This document shows, piece after piece, positions 26,404-35,619 of a stretch of DNA of 64,000 nucleotides. A program made the translations under genes and the position numbers. Numbering within the stretch: the stretch's first letter is position 1; every line of letters begins with the position of its first letter. The DNA is from an uncultured Acidobacteriia bacterium (lineage in GTDB: Bacteria; Acidobacteriota; Terriglobia; Bryobacterales; Bryobacteraceae): positions 35,439 through 99,438 of the forward strand of contig CAIVPR010000027.1 of the NCBI GenBank assembly GCA_903907865.1, given 5' to 3'. The notes under the pieces were generated by a model. The model searched no databases, had not been told where the DNA came from, and saw only the letters and a program-made list of their open reading frames with translations.

Positions 26404-26853
26404 CTACTTGCCGCCGCCGACAGGGATCTTCCGTCCGTCGAGCACCTGTTCCGTCAAGAGTCCAACTTCGTCAACGCTTCCCGCACGGAGGTTGTCGACA
26501 ACATCTTCGACCTTCTCGTACTTGGCACGGGCATCGGCGTTGATGTACACCAACTTGCTCGGGCGTCCGGTGAGGAGATCCTTCACCTTGGCGGGCAATT
26601 CGGCGGAGTCAACCTTGTTCAGACCGGGGCTGAGGAACACCTGGCCGTCGCGGGTGATGGCGACGATGATGGCGTCTTCCTTGTCCGCGTCCGGCATGCT
26701 GATCGGATTGCGGGTCAGGGCTTTGTCGACAGGGACGGACTTCGAGAGCATCGGCGTGATGACCATGAAGATGATCAGCACGACTAGCATCACGTCGACC
26801 ATCGGGGTCACGTTGATGTCGGCTACTGGTGGTGGAGCCTTTTTCTTGTCCAT
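26404..26853 (-). CDS. ExbD/TolR-family biopolymer transport protein
   Basis: 149 residues. Membrane helix with the conserved Asp in INVTPMVDVMLVVLIIFMVI near residue 20, preceded by MDKKKAPPPVAD. The periplasmic domain ends KVEDVVDNLRAGSVDEVGLL. It converts proton flow through ExbB into mechanical work on TonB. It lies between exbB and the second exbD on the same strand. Confidence 0.92.
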   Translation of the reverse strand: MDKKKAPPPVADINVTPMVDVMLVVLIIFMVITPMLSKSVPVDKALTRNPISMPDADKEDAIIVAITRDGQVFLSPGLNKVDSAELPAKVKDLLTGRPSKLVYINADARAKYEKVEDVVDNLRAGSVDEVGLLTEQVLDGRKIPVGGGK

Positions 26854-26997
26854 TTCGTCTCTCGTGCTTCCTGATCTGTTGCCAATTCGGGTTGCTTGGA
26901 GGGTACGGAGCCTCGGGCGGAGTCTCCTGCGGCCACGCTACAGGCGCGACCGCAGGAATTCCTCAATCAACTCGAGCCAAACCGTACGACGCGGAAA

Positions 26998-27735
26998 CTA
27001 CTTGCGGCCAGCGCGCATTTGGGCGCGCTTCAGGAAGTAGTCGACGAGTTCCGAACTGGAGTTGCCCATCTCGACGTCGAACGCATCCACGCGACCGGTG
27101 AAGTAGTTGAACATCCAGACGGCGGGGACGGCGACGAACAGACCGAACGCGGTGGTCACGAGCGCTTCCGAGATACCGCCGGCGATGGCGCCGATACCGG
27201 GGGTCTTCTGGGTTGCCATCGTTTGGAACGCGTTGATGATGCCGGCGACCGTACCGAACAGACCGACGAACGGGGCGGTGGAACCGATGGTGGCGAGGGC
27301 GCTAACACCACGCTTCAATTCGGCGTGGACAATAGCTTCGGCGCGTTCCAAGGCGCGCTTTGAGGCTTCGATCTCTTCGCCGGAGATTTCGGCGCTGCCC
27401 TGGTGGGCCTGGAATTCCTGGAGGCCGGCAACGACGACCTTGGCGAGGTGGCTCTTCTTGAAACGGTCGGCGATCTTGATCGCCTCGTCCAGCTTGCCCT
27501 CACGAAGGGCGCCGGCGACGGCTGGCGCAAACGCGCGGCTTTGCTTGCGGGCCGCGCTGAACGCCATCAGGCGGTCGATCATGACGCCGATGGACCACGC
27601 CGACATCAGGAACATGACGATGACAACGGCCTTGGCCAGATTGCCCATCTGCGACCAGAGGTGCTGGATGTCCCAGCCCGGCGCCCCGGCTTCTTGCAAC
27701 AGCATGAACGCTGAAACCTGCATCTGTAGAAACAT
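26998..27735 (-). CDS. ExbB/TolQ-family proton channel protein
   Basis: 245 residues, with AGGAGA nine bases before the ATG. Three membrane helices: NLAKAVVIVMFLMSAWSIGV near the N-terminus, and a pair in the C-terminal half (TIGSTAPFVGLFGTVAGIIN and LVTTAFGLFVAVPAVWMFNY). The G-x-x-APFVGLFGTVAGI stretch is the MotA/TolQ/ExbB hallmark. It forms the inner-membrane motor with ExbD and TonB and follows tonB by 88 bp. Confidence 0.94.
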   Translation of the reverse strand: MFLQMQVSAFMLLQEAGAPGWDIQHLWSQMGNLAKAVVIVMFLMSAWSIGVMIDRLMAFSAARKQSRAFAPAVAGALREGKLDEAIKIADRFKKSHLAKVVVAGLQEFQAHQGSAEISGEEIEASKRALERAEAIVHAELKRGVSALATIGSTAPFVGLFGTVAGIINAFQTMATQKTPGIGAIAGGISEALVTTAFGLFVAVPAVWMFNYFTGRVDAFDVEMGNSSSELVDYFLKRAQMRAGRK

Positions 27736-27823
27736 GTGTCTTTTCTCCTGCGAGTTGATTGAATTACTGTCTGCGAGCGTTAGAGAACCAAGCGTTGAAC
27801 CACCTTGACGGTGAGCCCTGCCA

Positions 27824-28573
27824 TTACTGGCTGAGCGTGAAGTTCACGTCGATGGTCGTGATCACTTCGACGGCGTCGCCGTTGAGAAGCGTCGGCCTGT
27901 ACTGCCATTGCACAACCGCGGCCTGGGCAGCGGCAACCAGCAGCGGGGGGCCGCTGATGAGCTTGAGATTCTGGATCGTACCGTCCTTGGCGATCATGGC
28001 CTCGAACTTCACGGTACCTTGAACACGTGCCGCCTTTGCGAGCGGGGGATAGACGGGCTTGGGCTGACGGATGAGGTTGGCCTGCTGCACGTTTCCACCG
28101 ACGCGGATCGGCTTGTTTTCCACCGGCTTCGGCTTGGGGGCCGGAGGCGGAGGGGGAGGCGGAGGAGCCGCCGGGAGGCCGCCAATGATGCCACCGAGCA
28201 CGCCGCCCGATACGCCGCCGGGCACGCCGCCCGGGACACCACCGACCACGCCGGCCACCATGGGGGCCTCGTCCTCGGTGATCATCTTGATTTCCTTGGG
28301 AACGGTCTTCGGAGCGACGATCTGGTTCAACACCATCGTGCGCTTCACCTTGACCACCTTCACGGCCTGGGGAGGAGGCGGAGGGGGAGGAGGCGGAGGC
28401 GGCGGAGGTGCCGTCAGGAAGGTCGAAAGCTGCGCCGCCGGCAGGGCCTCGAAGTAGATCAGCGGAATGATCACGAGGATGATGACCGCGACGACCTGTA
28501 TCAACAGCGACAGGAGGATCGTGTATGGCTTGCTTGTTTTTCCTGTACCGTCAACGAATGTCTGCTCAAACAT
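27824..28573 (-). CDS. TonB family energy-transducing protein
   Basis: 249 residues from ATG 28573, with GAGAGGG upstream. One membrane helix (ILLSLLIQVVAVIILVIIPL) is followed by two long polyproline runs and a glycine-valine stretch of repeated GGV units (GGVPGGVPGGVSGGVLGG). The C-terminal TonB domain reads PVYPPLAKAARVQGTVKFEA and AAAQAAVVQWQYRPTLLNGD. It spans the periplasm and pulls on TonB-dependent receptors such as those at 53296 and 56852. It heads the Ton operon. Confidence 0.93.
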   Translation of the reverse strand: MFEQTFVDGTGKTSKPYTILLSLLIQVVAVIILVIIPLIYFEALPAAQLSTFLTAPPPPPPPPPPPPPQAVKVVKVKRTMVLNQIVAPKTVPKEIKMITEDEAPMVAGVVGGVPGGVPGGVSGGVLGGIIGGLPAAPPPPPPPPAPKPKPVENKPIRVGGNVQQANLIRQPKPVYPPLAKAARVQGTVKFEAMIAKDGTIQNLKLISGPPLLVAAAQAAVVQWQYRPTLLNGDAVEVITTIDVNFTLSQ

Positions 28574-28716
28574 GTTGCCCTCTCTCACGGAGCGTTGCCG
28601 CTTCCGTTGTTATGATTGCGCCTCTTGGACGCGTCCTGCGACTCTCCGACGTGGATGCGGGTTGCGCATTCGCGTGCTAACCATCATATGCCCCGGCCCG
28701 GTATGGCGGGGGAAAA

Positions 28717-29904
28717 CTACGAACGAGCCTTTGCCCCCGCAACCGCCGGAGCCTTCTTCTTCCGGCCATCCGCCCAGTTGTGCCAGAACAGCACCAGCGG
28801 GCTCGCCACGAAGACCGACGAGTACGTCCCGATGATGATCCCGATGACCAAGGCCAGCGAGAATCCGTGCAGCACCGGGCCGCCGAACAAGAACAGTGAC
28901 AAGACCGCGAGGAATGTCAATCCAGATGTCATGATCGTCCGGCTCAACGTCTGGTTGACGCTGCGGTTGATCACGTCCTGCAGCGTCTCCTTGCGGTTCA
29001 GCTGCAGATTCTCCCGGATCCGGTCGAAGATGACGATGGTGTCGTTCATCGAGTAACCGACCAGCGTCAAAAGCGACGCGATCACGGTGAGGGTGATTTC
29101 CTTGTCCATGAGCGAGAAGATGCCGATGGTGATCAGCGTGTCGTGGAACACCGCAAGGACGGCACCCACGCCATAAATCCACTCGAACCGGAACCAAATG
29201 TATACCAGCATGCCGCCCAGCGCAAGCAATGTCGCATTGATCGCCTGCTGGCGGAGGTCGGCACCCACCTTGGGTCCGACGATCTCGATGTCCCGAGCCG
29301 CCGTATACGGAGCAACGTAGCTCTCCTGATTCAACACCGTAAGCACCTGCTGGGTCAAGCCCGGAACCGCTTTCAGGTCGTCAATCTTTGTAAGCAACCC
29401 GCCGCGCTCGTCCCGGTACTGCATGACGGAGGCCGACAGCTTCTCCACTTCGACCTGGGAGAGCTGCACGCCAGCGCGCTGAAGTGGCTCCAAGAGCCTC
29501 GACGCCAATGCGGAGGAGCTCGAATTGTTGAGATCCAGCTTCCCGCTGCCGGGCTGGCCAAACGTCTTGGCCAACGTGTCGACAACGATCTGCCTGTTCC
29601 TGCCCAGCGAGTTGTCGTTCTCGCCCTCCGTGCCGATCACGATCTCGTTCGAGCCGTTCTCGAAGGTCTGGACCGTAGGGACCGACGCCAACGCGGACGT
29701 CAGCACCTGGCGCACCTGTTCAACGGGGGGCGTTCCGGCGAATTTCACCGTCATCAGCATGCCGCCCTTGAACTCGATGCCGTACTTCGGGCCGCCCTTG
29801 ATGCCAAGACTGACAAAGCCCGCCGCCGTCAACACCAGCGAGGCGATGATGAAGGGCCACTTGTACCCGAGAAAATCAAAGTTTGTGTTCTTGAATAATT
29901 CCAT
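28717..29904 (-). CDS. secF: Protein translocase subunit SecF
   Basis: 395 residues. The first helix is at about 15-33 and a periplasmic domain follows. The C-terminal half holds five helices with the SecF signature LTLVGYSMNDTIVIFDRIRE. FKGGMLMTVKF near the N-terminus is also typical. The periplasmic part is longer than in E. coli SecF, as in other Acidobacteria-like proteins. It works with SecD, using proton force to pull exported proteins through SecYEG. It lies 237 bp downstream of secD. Confidence 0.95.
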   Translation of the reverse strand: MELFKNTNFDFLGYKWPFIIASLVLTAAGFVSLGIKGGPKYGIEFKGGMLMTVKFAGTPPVEQVRQVLTSALASVPTVQTFENGSNEIVIGTEGENDNSLGRNRQIVVDTLAKTFGQPGSGKLDLNNSSSSALASRLLEPLQRAGVQLSQVEVEKLSASVMQYRDERGGLLTKIDDLKAVPGLTQQVLTVLNQESYVAPYTAARDIEIVGPKVGADLRQQAINATLLALGGMLVYIWFRFEWIYGVGAVLAVFHDTLITIGIFSLMDKEITLTVIASLLTLVGYSMNDTIVIFDRIRENLQLNRKETLQDVINRSVNQTLSRTIMTSGLTFLAVLSLFLFGGPVLHGFSLALVIGIIIGTYSSVFVASPLVLFWHNWADGRKKKAPAVAGAKARS

Positions 29905-30141
29905 CTATGACTGTCCGCCCGGTTCCAGGCAAACGGCATCATTGGTTTCAGACACCGCCACCCGTCTCCTGGTTCCCGCTTTCTTCTCAAAAACCGTCGA
30001 TTGCCGACCGCCCATCAAGGCTTTATCCGGCCTTCGGGAGCCAACTGCTTCGCGGCTCGCACACTGCGTACAAACCTAACACATGGCCCGGTGCGCCGCC
30101 GCACGTGGCGGGGCGCAGAGCGGGACCTCGATTCAAATAGC

Positions 30142-31764
30142 CTAAATGCTGAGCGCGGTGACGCGCTTGTCGCCGGAGAGTTCCCAGTCGAAGATCACCT
30201 TCGACACGAAGACCGCCGTGAACACATTGGCCAGCAGACCGATTACCAGCGTCACTGCAAATCCGCGGACCGGGCCCGTCCCGAACAGGAACAGGAACAG
30301 GCACGAGACGATCGTTGTGACGTGGGTGTCAACGATGGTCCACCACGCCTTGCCGAAGCCCGCGTCCACGGCGGCAGGAATACTCTTGCCCGTGCGCAGT
30401 TCCTCGCGGATGCGTTCGAAGATCAGGACGTTGGAATCGACCGCCATACCGACCGTCAGGATGATCCCGGCGATGCCCGGCAGCGTCAACGTGGCGCTGA
30501 AGTAAGCCAGGGCCGCGATCAGCAGGATCGTGTTCAGCAAGAGCGCCAGGACGGCGTTCAGGCCCGCCTTCTTGTAGTAGATCAGCATCACGATGATGAC
30601 CGCGATCAGGCCTACGATACCCGACAGGATGCCCTCGCGGATTGAATCCACGCCGAGCGACGGGCCGATGGTGCGTTCCTGCAGATACTTGATGCCGGCC
30701 GGCAGCGCGCCGGTCTTGAGGACGAGCGACAGGTCCTGCGATTCCTGCTCGGAAGCGAGGCCGTTGATCCGGCCGGAGTCGCTGATCGTGCTCTGGATTG
30801 TGGCCACGCTGCGGATCTGGGCGTCGAGGACGACGGCCAGCCGGTTGCCGATGTTGGCGCTGGTGAATTTCTCGAAGCGGCGCGCACCGTCCTGGGACAG
30901 CGTGAAGCTGGTTTCCCAGCGACCGGGGCTGTCGGGGTCGGCGGCCGGACGGGCGGAACGCATGTCCTGGCCGGTGATGACGGGGGAGCGCGAAATCAGA
31001 TACCAGCCACCGCTGGCACCGGCGCTCATGTACTCGCGGAGCTCGGTGTTGAGGGGCAGGATGCCGCCCTTGCCGGCGAGGGCCTCTTCGCGGGTCTTCC
31101 ACGGGCCTTCGTTCTTCACTTCGACGATCTTGAGTTGCGCCGTGGCACCGATCAGGTCCTTCACGCGGGCAGGATCATCGACGCCGGGAAGTTCGACGAG
31201 GATTTCCGATTGCGTGGCGGGGTCGCCGTGGGCTTGGACGGTGGGCTCGGTCAGACCGAGGGCGTTGACGCGGCGGTCGATGGTCTCGAGCGACTGGGTG
31301 ACGGTGTTGCGCTTGAGGTCGAGAAGCGTCGACGGCTTCATCGTCATACGGTAGTCGCTGGCGTTGACCGGGGTGAGGATCCAGTCGGAATACTTTTCAC
31401 TGACGAGACTGCGGAAGAGCTGGGTCTTGCCCTGGTCCACACCGTGGATGTTGATGGCGATGGTGTCGGCGTCCTTCAGCTGCTCGGGGTCGTTGCGGTC
31501 GAAACCGCCAACGGCGATGTTGCGGGTCCGTGTGTCCTCGCGCATGGCCTCGATGGCCTGGTCGGCGGTGGTCTTGGCCGCGTCCTGCACCTGCACTTGC
31601 AGGACCAGGTGGGAGCCGCCCTTGAGGTCGAGGCCGAGGTGGATGTTCCGTTGGACGTTGGCCTTCAGTCCGTCGAGCGACTTCGGGAATCCGATGATGC
31701 CGAAGATGCAGATGAGGATGATCGCGACGATGGCACCCGTCTTGATTCTGAGATTCTGTTGCAT
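30142..31764 (-). CDS. secD: Protein translocase subunit SecD
   Basis: 540 residues from ATG 31764 (MQQNLRIKTG); a longer frame reaching 31875 would overlap yajC. The signature GLDLKGGSHLVLQV follows the first helix (GAIVAIILICIFGIIGF). A large periplasmic domain contains the P1 head. Five C-terminal helices carry GMAVDSNVLIFERIREELR and the final LVIGLLANVFTAVFVSKVIF. It forms SecDF-YajC with its neighbours. Confidence 0.96.
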   Translation of the reverse strand: MQQNLRIKTGAIVAIILICIFGIIGFPKSLDGLKANVQRNIHLGLDLKGGSHLVLQVQVQDAAKTTADQAIEAMREDTRTRNIAVGGFDRNDPEQLKDADTIAINIHGVDQGKTQLFRSLVSEKYSDWILTPVNASDYRMTMKPSTLLDLKRNTVTQSLETIDRRVNALGLTEPTVQAHGDPATQSEILVELPGVDDPARVKDLIGATAQLKIVEVKNEGPWKTREEALAGKGGILPLNTELREYMSAGASGGWYLISRSPVITGQDMRSARPAADPDSPGRWETSFTLSQDGARRFEKFTSANIGNRLAVVLDAQIRSVATIQSTISDSGRINGLASEQESQDLSLVLKTGALPAGIKYLQERTIGPSLGVDSIREGILSGIVGLIAVIIVMLIYYKKAGLNAVLALLLNTILLIAALAYFSATLTLPGIAGIILTVGMAVDSNVLIFERIREELRTGKSIPAAVDAGFGKAWWTIVDTHVTTIVSCLFLFLFGTGPVRGFAVTLVIGLLANVFTAVFVSKVIFDWELSGDKRVTALSI

Positions 31765-31822
31765 GGCTTTGTTTTGTTTGGGGATGCCGGGCCTGGGTCC
31801 GGCGGGTATAGCTGCTGCGCCC

Positions 31823-32140
31823 TTACGACTTCGATCCTTCCGGGATGCCGACCGCGCTGACGGCGGAGCGGGCAAATTGGAGTTTCACGTTGTCGGGTTT
31901 CACCTTCACAATTATTGTGTCACCATCGACCCCGGCGACTGTCCCGATGATGCCGGCGGTTGTCGTGACGATGTCGCCGTTCTTGAGCCCGGCGAGCATT
32001 TCGGCCTGGCGCTGCTTCTGTTTTTGCATCGGGCGATACATCAGGAAGTAGAACACAAGCCCGATGAGGGCGAGCTGGATGGCAAATTCCTTCGTCGCGA
32101 ACGGATTGGGGGCGGCTTGGAGCAGGAGTGAAAAAAGCAC
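31823..32140 (-). CDS. yajC: Preprotein translocase subunit YajC
   Basis: 105 residues. One membrane helix (IQLALIGLVFYFLMY) is followed by the YajC motif RPMQKQKQRQAEMLAGLKNG and DIVTTTAGIIGTVAGV. It lies 58 bp upstream of secD on the same strand. In many bacteria yajC directly follows tgt; here 2.3 kb of other genes separates the two. Confidence 0.95.
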   Translation of the reverse strand: MLFSLLLQAAPNPFATKEFAIQLALIGLVFYFLMYRPMQKQKQRQAEMLAGLKNGDIVTTTAGIIGTVAGVDGDTIIVKVKPDNVKLQFARSAVSAVGIPEGSKS

Positions 32141-32395
32141 GTTGGGGTTGATCCTATGGGGGCTCGGCGTTCGTTGGAGGTGTTGACCCGTGTGCCGATT
32201 CTGGATCGGCTACGAACGTTTCTGAAAGAGGCCCAATAGGATAGACTGCCTTATCCGACCCGAGATGTCAAGGTTGGGACGCATATTTGATTGGATTGGG
32301 GTGGCGGGAGAGTCAATCGGGTCGTTTGATACCGGTGTTCGGACGTGGGTTGGCTGCACGTGGCCGGGCTGCGGCAAGTGTGGAAATCTGAGTAG

Positions 32396-32626
32396 ATGAT
32401 TCGGACGCCGGCGGCTGAGACGGACTTTTTGGACCCTATACACCAAGGTGAGATCCTGCTGGAGGATTTCATGAAGCCGCTGGGGATCAGCACCAACCGG
32501 CTCGCGCGTGATTTGGACGTCCCTCCAAACCGAATCAGCGGGATCGTAAACGGAACCTGCAGCATGTCCCCCCAAACTTGGTTGGGGCTTCAAGTCGATT
32601 ACGACCTTCGGGTAGCGAGTCGGTGA
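32396..32626 (+). CDS. HigA-like antitoxin, internally shortened and without a toxin partner
   Basis: 76 residues. The start HQGEILLEDFMKPLGISTNR followed by LARDLDVPPNRISGIVNG is characteristic of HigA-family XRE antitoxins. The end, TWLGLQVDYDLRVA, is also HigA-like. The segment that normally joins them (roughly 15-20 residues of the fourth helix and the TALRLARYFGTSPEFW region) is absent, so the protein jumps from VNGTCSMSPQ to TWLGLQ. No HigB-type frame is present upstream. It is either a decayed remnant or a shortened orphan regulator. Confidence 0.7.
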   Translation: MIRTPAAETDFLDPIHQGEILLEDFMKPLGISTNRLARDLDVPPNRISGIVNGTCSMSPQTWLGLQVDYDLRVASR

Positions 32627-32632
32627 AGCGGT

Positions 32633-33382
32633 CTAGACAGCCAAGGCCGAGCGGTCGTGCCAATTGCAGGGTGGCGGCGGGAGCGGCTTGAAACCCAAGG
32701 GCAGCGCCTCGCGAACGCGGGAGATCTCCCGCTCGATCATCGCCTCGCCAACCGGTGACTCCACGATCAGCGGAACGTCCTCAGGCACCATTTCGGCCAC
32801 GGACTGGAACGCGAGGATAGAGGTGAAGGACAGCACGTCGTGACGACTGCGGGTATTCACCTCGCTGACGTGCAATTGCGCGAGGCGCGGCCCGAAGGCG
32901 CGCAGTAGGAGCCAAGCCTCGTTCATGGTCGGATCGTACTGACGAGCATGGCCGATGTCGAAGCAGAATGTCGCCTCGGGCAGCCGGTCGAAAATGGGTG
33001 CAAGTTCGCGGACGCTGCGCCCGAGGGGCTTGCGCTTGTCCATGTTTTCAATGCACACGGCGGCACCAAGTTCGCGCCAGAGCCCGAAGTCCGAGATCGC
33101 GTCGGGGTGCAAGACCAGCGGCCATCCCCGCTCCAACACTGGGTGAAGATGTCGCTCGATCCCGGCTTCCCAACCGGGGTCGAACTGGCTGGGGAGGTGG
33201 ATCGACACGTGGCTAAAGCGCTGCAGTGGAAGGGAGGGAACAGCCGAGAGCAATGGCAGAAGTTCGGCCTGGCGCAAGGCGGAGAGTTCCACGGCATCGA
33301 CAGGTTTGCCATCGAGCATCCGGAGCGCGCTGCGGAAATCCGCAAGCGCGAGGGCTCCGGTGGAGAATCCGACGGGCCGCAT
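32633..33382 (-). CDS. TIM-barrel (xylose-isomerase/AP-endonuclease 2-like) protein
   Basis: 249 residues. Barrel-strand landmarks of the family: VDAVELSALR, VSIHLPSQF, PLVLHPDAI, AVCIENMDKRK, ATFCFDIGHARQYDPT, LAQLHVSEVN and VPLIVESPV. The acidic and His residues in these strands are the expected metal ligands. The substrate cannot be assigned. Its start overlaps the stop of the nucleotidyltransferase gene (TGATG), so the two are translationally coupled. Confidence 0.75.
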   Translation of the reverse strand: MRPVGFSTGALALADFRSALRMLDGKPVDAVELSALRQAELLPLLSAVPSLPLQRFSHVSIHLPSQFDPGWEAGIERHLHPVLERGWPLVLHPDAISDFGLWRELGAAVCIENMDKRKPLGRSVRELAPIFDRLPEATFCFDIGHARQYDPTMNEAWLLLRAFGPRLAQLHVSEVNTRSRHDVLSFTSILAFQSVAEMVPEDVPLIVESPVGEAMIEREISRVREALPLGFKPLPPPPCNWHDRSALAV

Positions 33383-34437
33383 CAGAAGATTCCTCCTTTG
33401 GTCAGATCGCCCAAGCCGCTCTGCTGATCAAAAAAGACTTCAGTCAGTGCATCCCGGAAGGCGTGGCTGAGCTGGCGAGCTCGCTGGAAGATTGGGTCGG
33501 TGTCCATCTGGTCCTCGGCTAGGCGCTCCATGTGTTGCCGCTTTTCATCATCGGCCAGAATTCCGACGAACTCGTCGTACGATTCCAATAGCTGCCGCGC
33601 CGCGTTGTACAGATGCGGGTAACGGAGCAGCACTCCGGCAACCACATCGAGCGGCGGTTTGGCAAACCGTTCTTCGAGAAACTCGACCACAACACCCTTG
33701 AGGCTTGAACTGGAATAACGGGCGGAACGCTCGGCCTGTGTGAAACCGAGGTGGCAGTCATAGCAGGCGAGCAAGCCGGAAATGTAGATCAGCTTGCGGG
33801 ACATCCGGAGCTTGATGTTGCGGAGAGCCGCCCCCTGCCCTCCCCTGCGGTTCAGCTTGTAGGCAAAATCGACTGCCATCGTCCTCCAGAGGCGGGACAA
33901 GTCATTGACGAGGAAGTGCGGCAGCTTCGGGCCGGATCCCCGCCATAGCCCCCTGTCCTCGGCGATGTAGCGGTCCAACACACCGCGCACGACGCGCCGC
34001 CATGCATCGGGCCGCCCGACGGCACGCGACTCCAGCAGCAGCAGAAGCCGTCGGGTCGTATTGAGGTTGGTGTCAACGTCACCGCCAATGTCATGGATCA
34101 AACTATGGCTGAAGACCATGTCGCCGAACGTGCCTTCGCGCCCAACCGGCTTGGACGAAAATGGGCGGATCGCCTCGCCGACGTTGCGAAGGACATCCCG
34201 GTGGGCCTTGTCAGCCCACCCGTCAATCAACAGATACCAATCGATGTCGCTGCCGTCCGTGAACTCCGCGCGGGCCAGGGACCCCATGACAACGATGCTG
34301 GTGTCCTCGGAGTCAAAGTGTTCCACGGCTTCGGAGATCTGAAGAAGCTTGTCCTTCGAAAGCTGCCGCGCGGCCCGAAGGTGCGGCCAATCAGCACCGA
34401 GCTGGGACTCGATATCTTCAAGCGAATCGGGAGGCAC
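33382..34437 (-). CDS. Nucleotidyltransferase-domain protein
   Basis: 351 residues. The polymerase-beta-type catalytic motif VVMGSLARAEFTDGSDIDWY (Gly-Ser followed by D-x-D) is near residues 48-67. Further N-terminal landmarks are FGDMVFSHSLIHDIGGDVDT and a helical C-terminal ~220 residues. It resembles DUF294/GlnD-like nucleotidyltransferases with a helical substrate-binding domain. The target could be a protein, RNA or a small molecule. Coupled to the TIM-barrel gene and lying between yajC and tgt, it looks like part of an inserted two-gene module. Confidence 0.75.
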   Translation of the reverse strand: MPPDSLEDIESQLGADWPHLRAARQLSKDKLLQISEAVEHFDSEDTSIVVMGSLARAEFTDGSDIDWYLLIDGWADKAHRDVLRNVGEAIRPFSSKPVGREGTFGDMVFSHSLIHDIGGDVDTNLNTTRRLLLLLESRAVGRPDAWRRVVRGVLDRYIAEDRGLWRGSGPKLPHFLVNDLSRLWRTMAVDFAYKLNRRGGQGAALRNIKLRMSRKLIYISGLLACYDCHLGFTQAERSARYSSSSLKGVVVEFLEERFAKPPLDVVAGVLLRYPHLYNAARQLLESYDEFVGILADDEKRQHMERLAEDQMDTDPIFQRARQLSHAFRDALTEVFFDQQSGLGDLTKGGIF

Positions 34438-34467
34438 AGTGCCAGCTTACCCCACAGCGAGAAGTCG

Positions 34468-35598
34468 TCATGCGTGCCGTCCCCGCACCGCCTGCAAATA
34501 CTGCGGGAACCGCCCCTCCAAAATCGAGGCCCGGATCTCCCGCATCGTCTCCAGGTAAAAGTGGATGTTGTGCCTCGTCGCCAGGGACGAAAACAGGATC
34601 TCGCCCGCTTGGAACAGGTGCCGCAAATATGCCCGCGAATGCGTTTGGCAGGTGTAGCAGGAGCAGTTCGGGTCCAGCGGTCCCGGATCGTCCTTGTGCT
34701 TGGCATGCTTCATCACCACCTTGCCCTCGGACGTGAACAGCCAGCCGTTGCGGGCGTTGCGCGAGGGCAGGACGCAGTCCATCATGTCGATGCCCCGGGC
34801 CACGTATTCAGGGAGTTCGTCGGGCATGCCGACGCCCATGGCATAGCGCGGACGGTCCGTCGGCAGCAGCGGTTCGGTCGATTCCACCATTTCGAGGCTT
34901 AACGGACGGGGCTCGCCCACCGACAGCCCGCCCACGGCGTAGCCATCGGCATCGAGCTCCAGGAGCTGCTCGGCGCACTGGCGGCGAAGGTCGGCGAACA
35001 TGGACCCCTGCACGATGGGAAACAGCGCGTGGCGCGTCGGCGAGGCGTCGATGATGTTCCGGTAGTGTTCGAACCCGCGGCGCGCCCAGCGCACCGTACG
35101 CTCCATGGAGGCCCGAGCCGATTCGTGGCTCACCGGATAGGGCGGGCACTCGTCGAGGACCATCATGATGTCGCTGCCCAAGGCCATCTGGACGTCGACG
35201 GTGGACGCGGGGGTGAACTTGCAGGTGTCGCCGTTGAGGTGCGATTGGAAGACCACGCCCTGTTCCGAGATCTTCCGTAGGCCGGAGAGGCTGAAGACCT
35301 GGAAGCCGCCGGAGTCCGTGAGGATCGCGCCTGGCCAGTTCATGAACTGGTGAAGTCCACCGAGTTTGCGGATCAGTTCGTGGCCGGGTCGCAGGAACAG
35401 GTGGTAGGTGTTGCCGAGGATGATGGGGGCCTGGAGGTCCTCCCAAAGGTCGCGCTGGGACAGGCCCTTGACTGTGCCCTGGGTGCCGACCGGCATGAAG
35501 ATCGGAGTCGGGATGTCGCCGTGTTGTGTGTGGATGATGCCGGCGCGTGCCCGTGTTACCGGGCACTGCGCCTGCAGTTCGAAGGTGATCTGCCGCAA
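34468..35598 (-). CDS. tgt: Queuine/preQ1 tRNA-guanine transglycosylase
   Basis: 376 residues, normal length. It exchanges guanine 34 for a queuosine precursor in tRNAs with GUN anticodons. Landmarks: [18 protein letters not shown] (catalytic acid), [12 protein letters not shown], the nucleophile Asp in [17 protein letters not shown], and the zinc site [17 protein letters not shown]. The start is [11 protein letters not shown] at 35598, 21 bp past the upstream gene's stop. No other queuosine genes are in the window. Confidence 0.96.
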   Translation of the reverse strand: MRQITFELQAQCPVTRARAGIIHTQHGDIPTPIFMPVGTQGTVKGLSQRDLWEDLQAPIILGNTYHLFLRPGHELIRKLGGLHQFMNWPGAILTDSGGFQVFSLSGLRKISEQGVVFQSHLNGDTCKFTPASTVDVQMALGSDIMMVLDECPPYPVSHESARASMERTVRWARRGFEHYRNIIDASPTRHALFPIVQGSMFADLRRQCAEQLLELDADGYAVGGLSVGEPRPLSLEMVESTEPLLPTDRPRYAMGVGMPDELPEYVARGIDMMDCVLPSRNARNGWLFTSEGKVVMKHAKHKDDPGPLDPNCSCYTCQTHSRAYLRHLFQAGEILFSSLATRHNIHFYLETMREIRASILEGRFPQYLQAVRGRHA

Positions 35599-35619
35599 TT
35601 CCGATTGTATTCGGAGCGG

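Noticed and set aside
28071..28457. Pro/Gly-rich forward frame opposite tonB
   Set aside because: Created by the low-complexity polyproline and glycine codons on the other strand.
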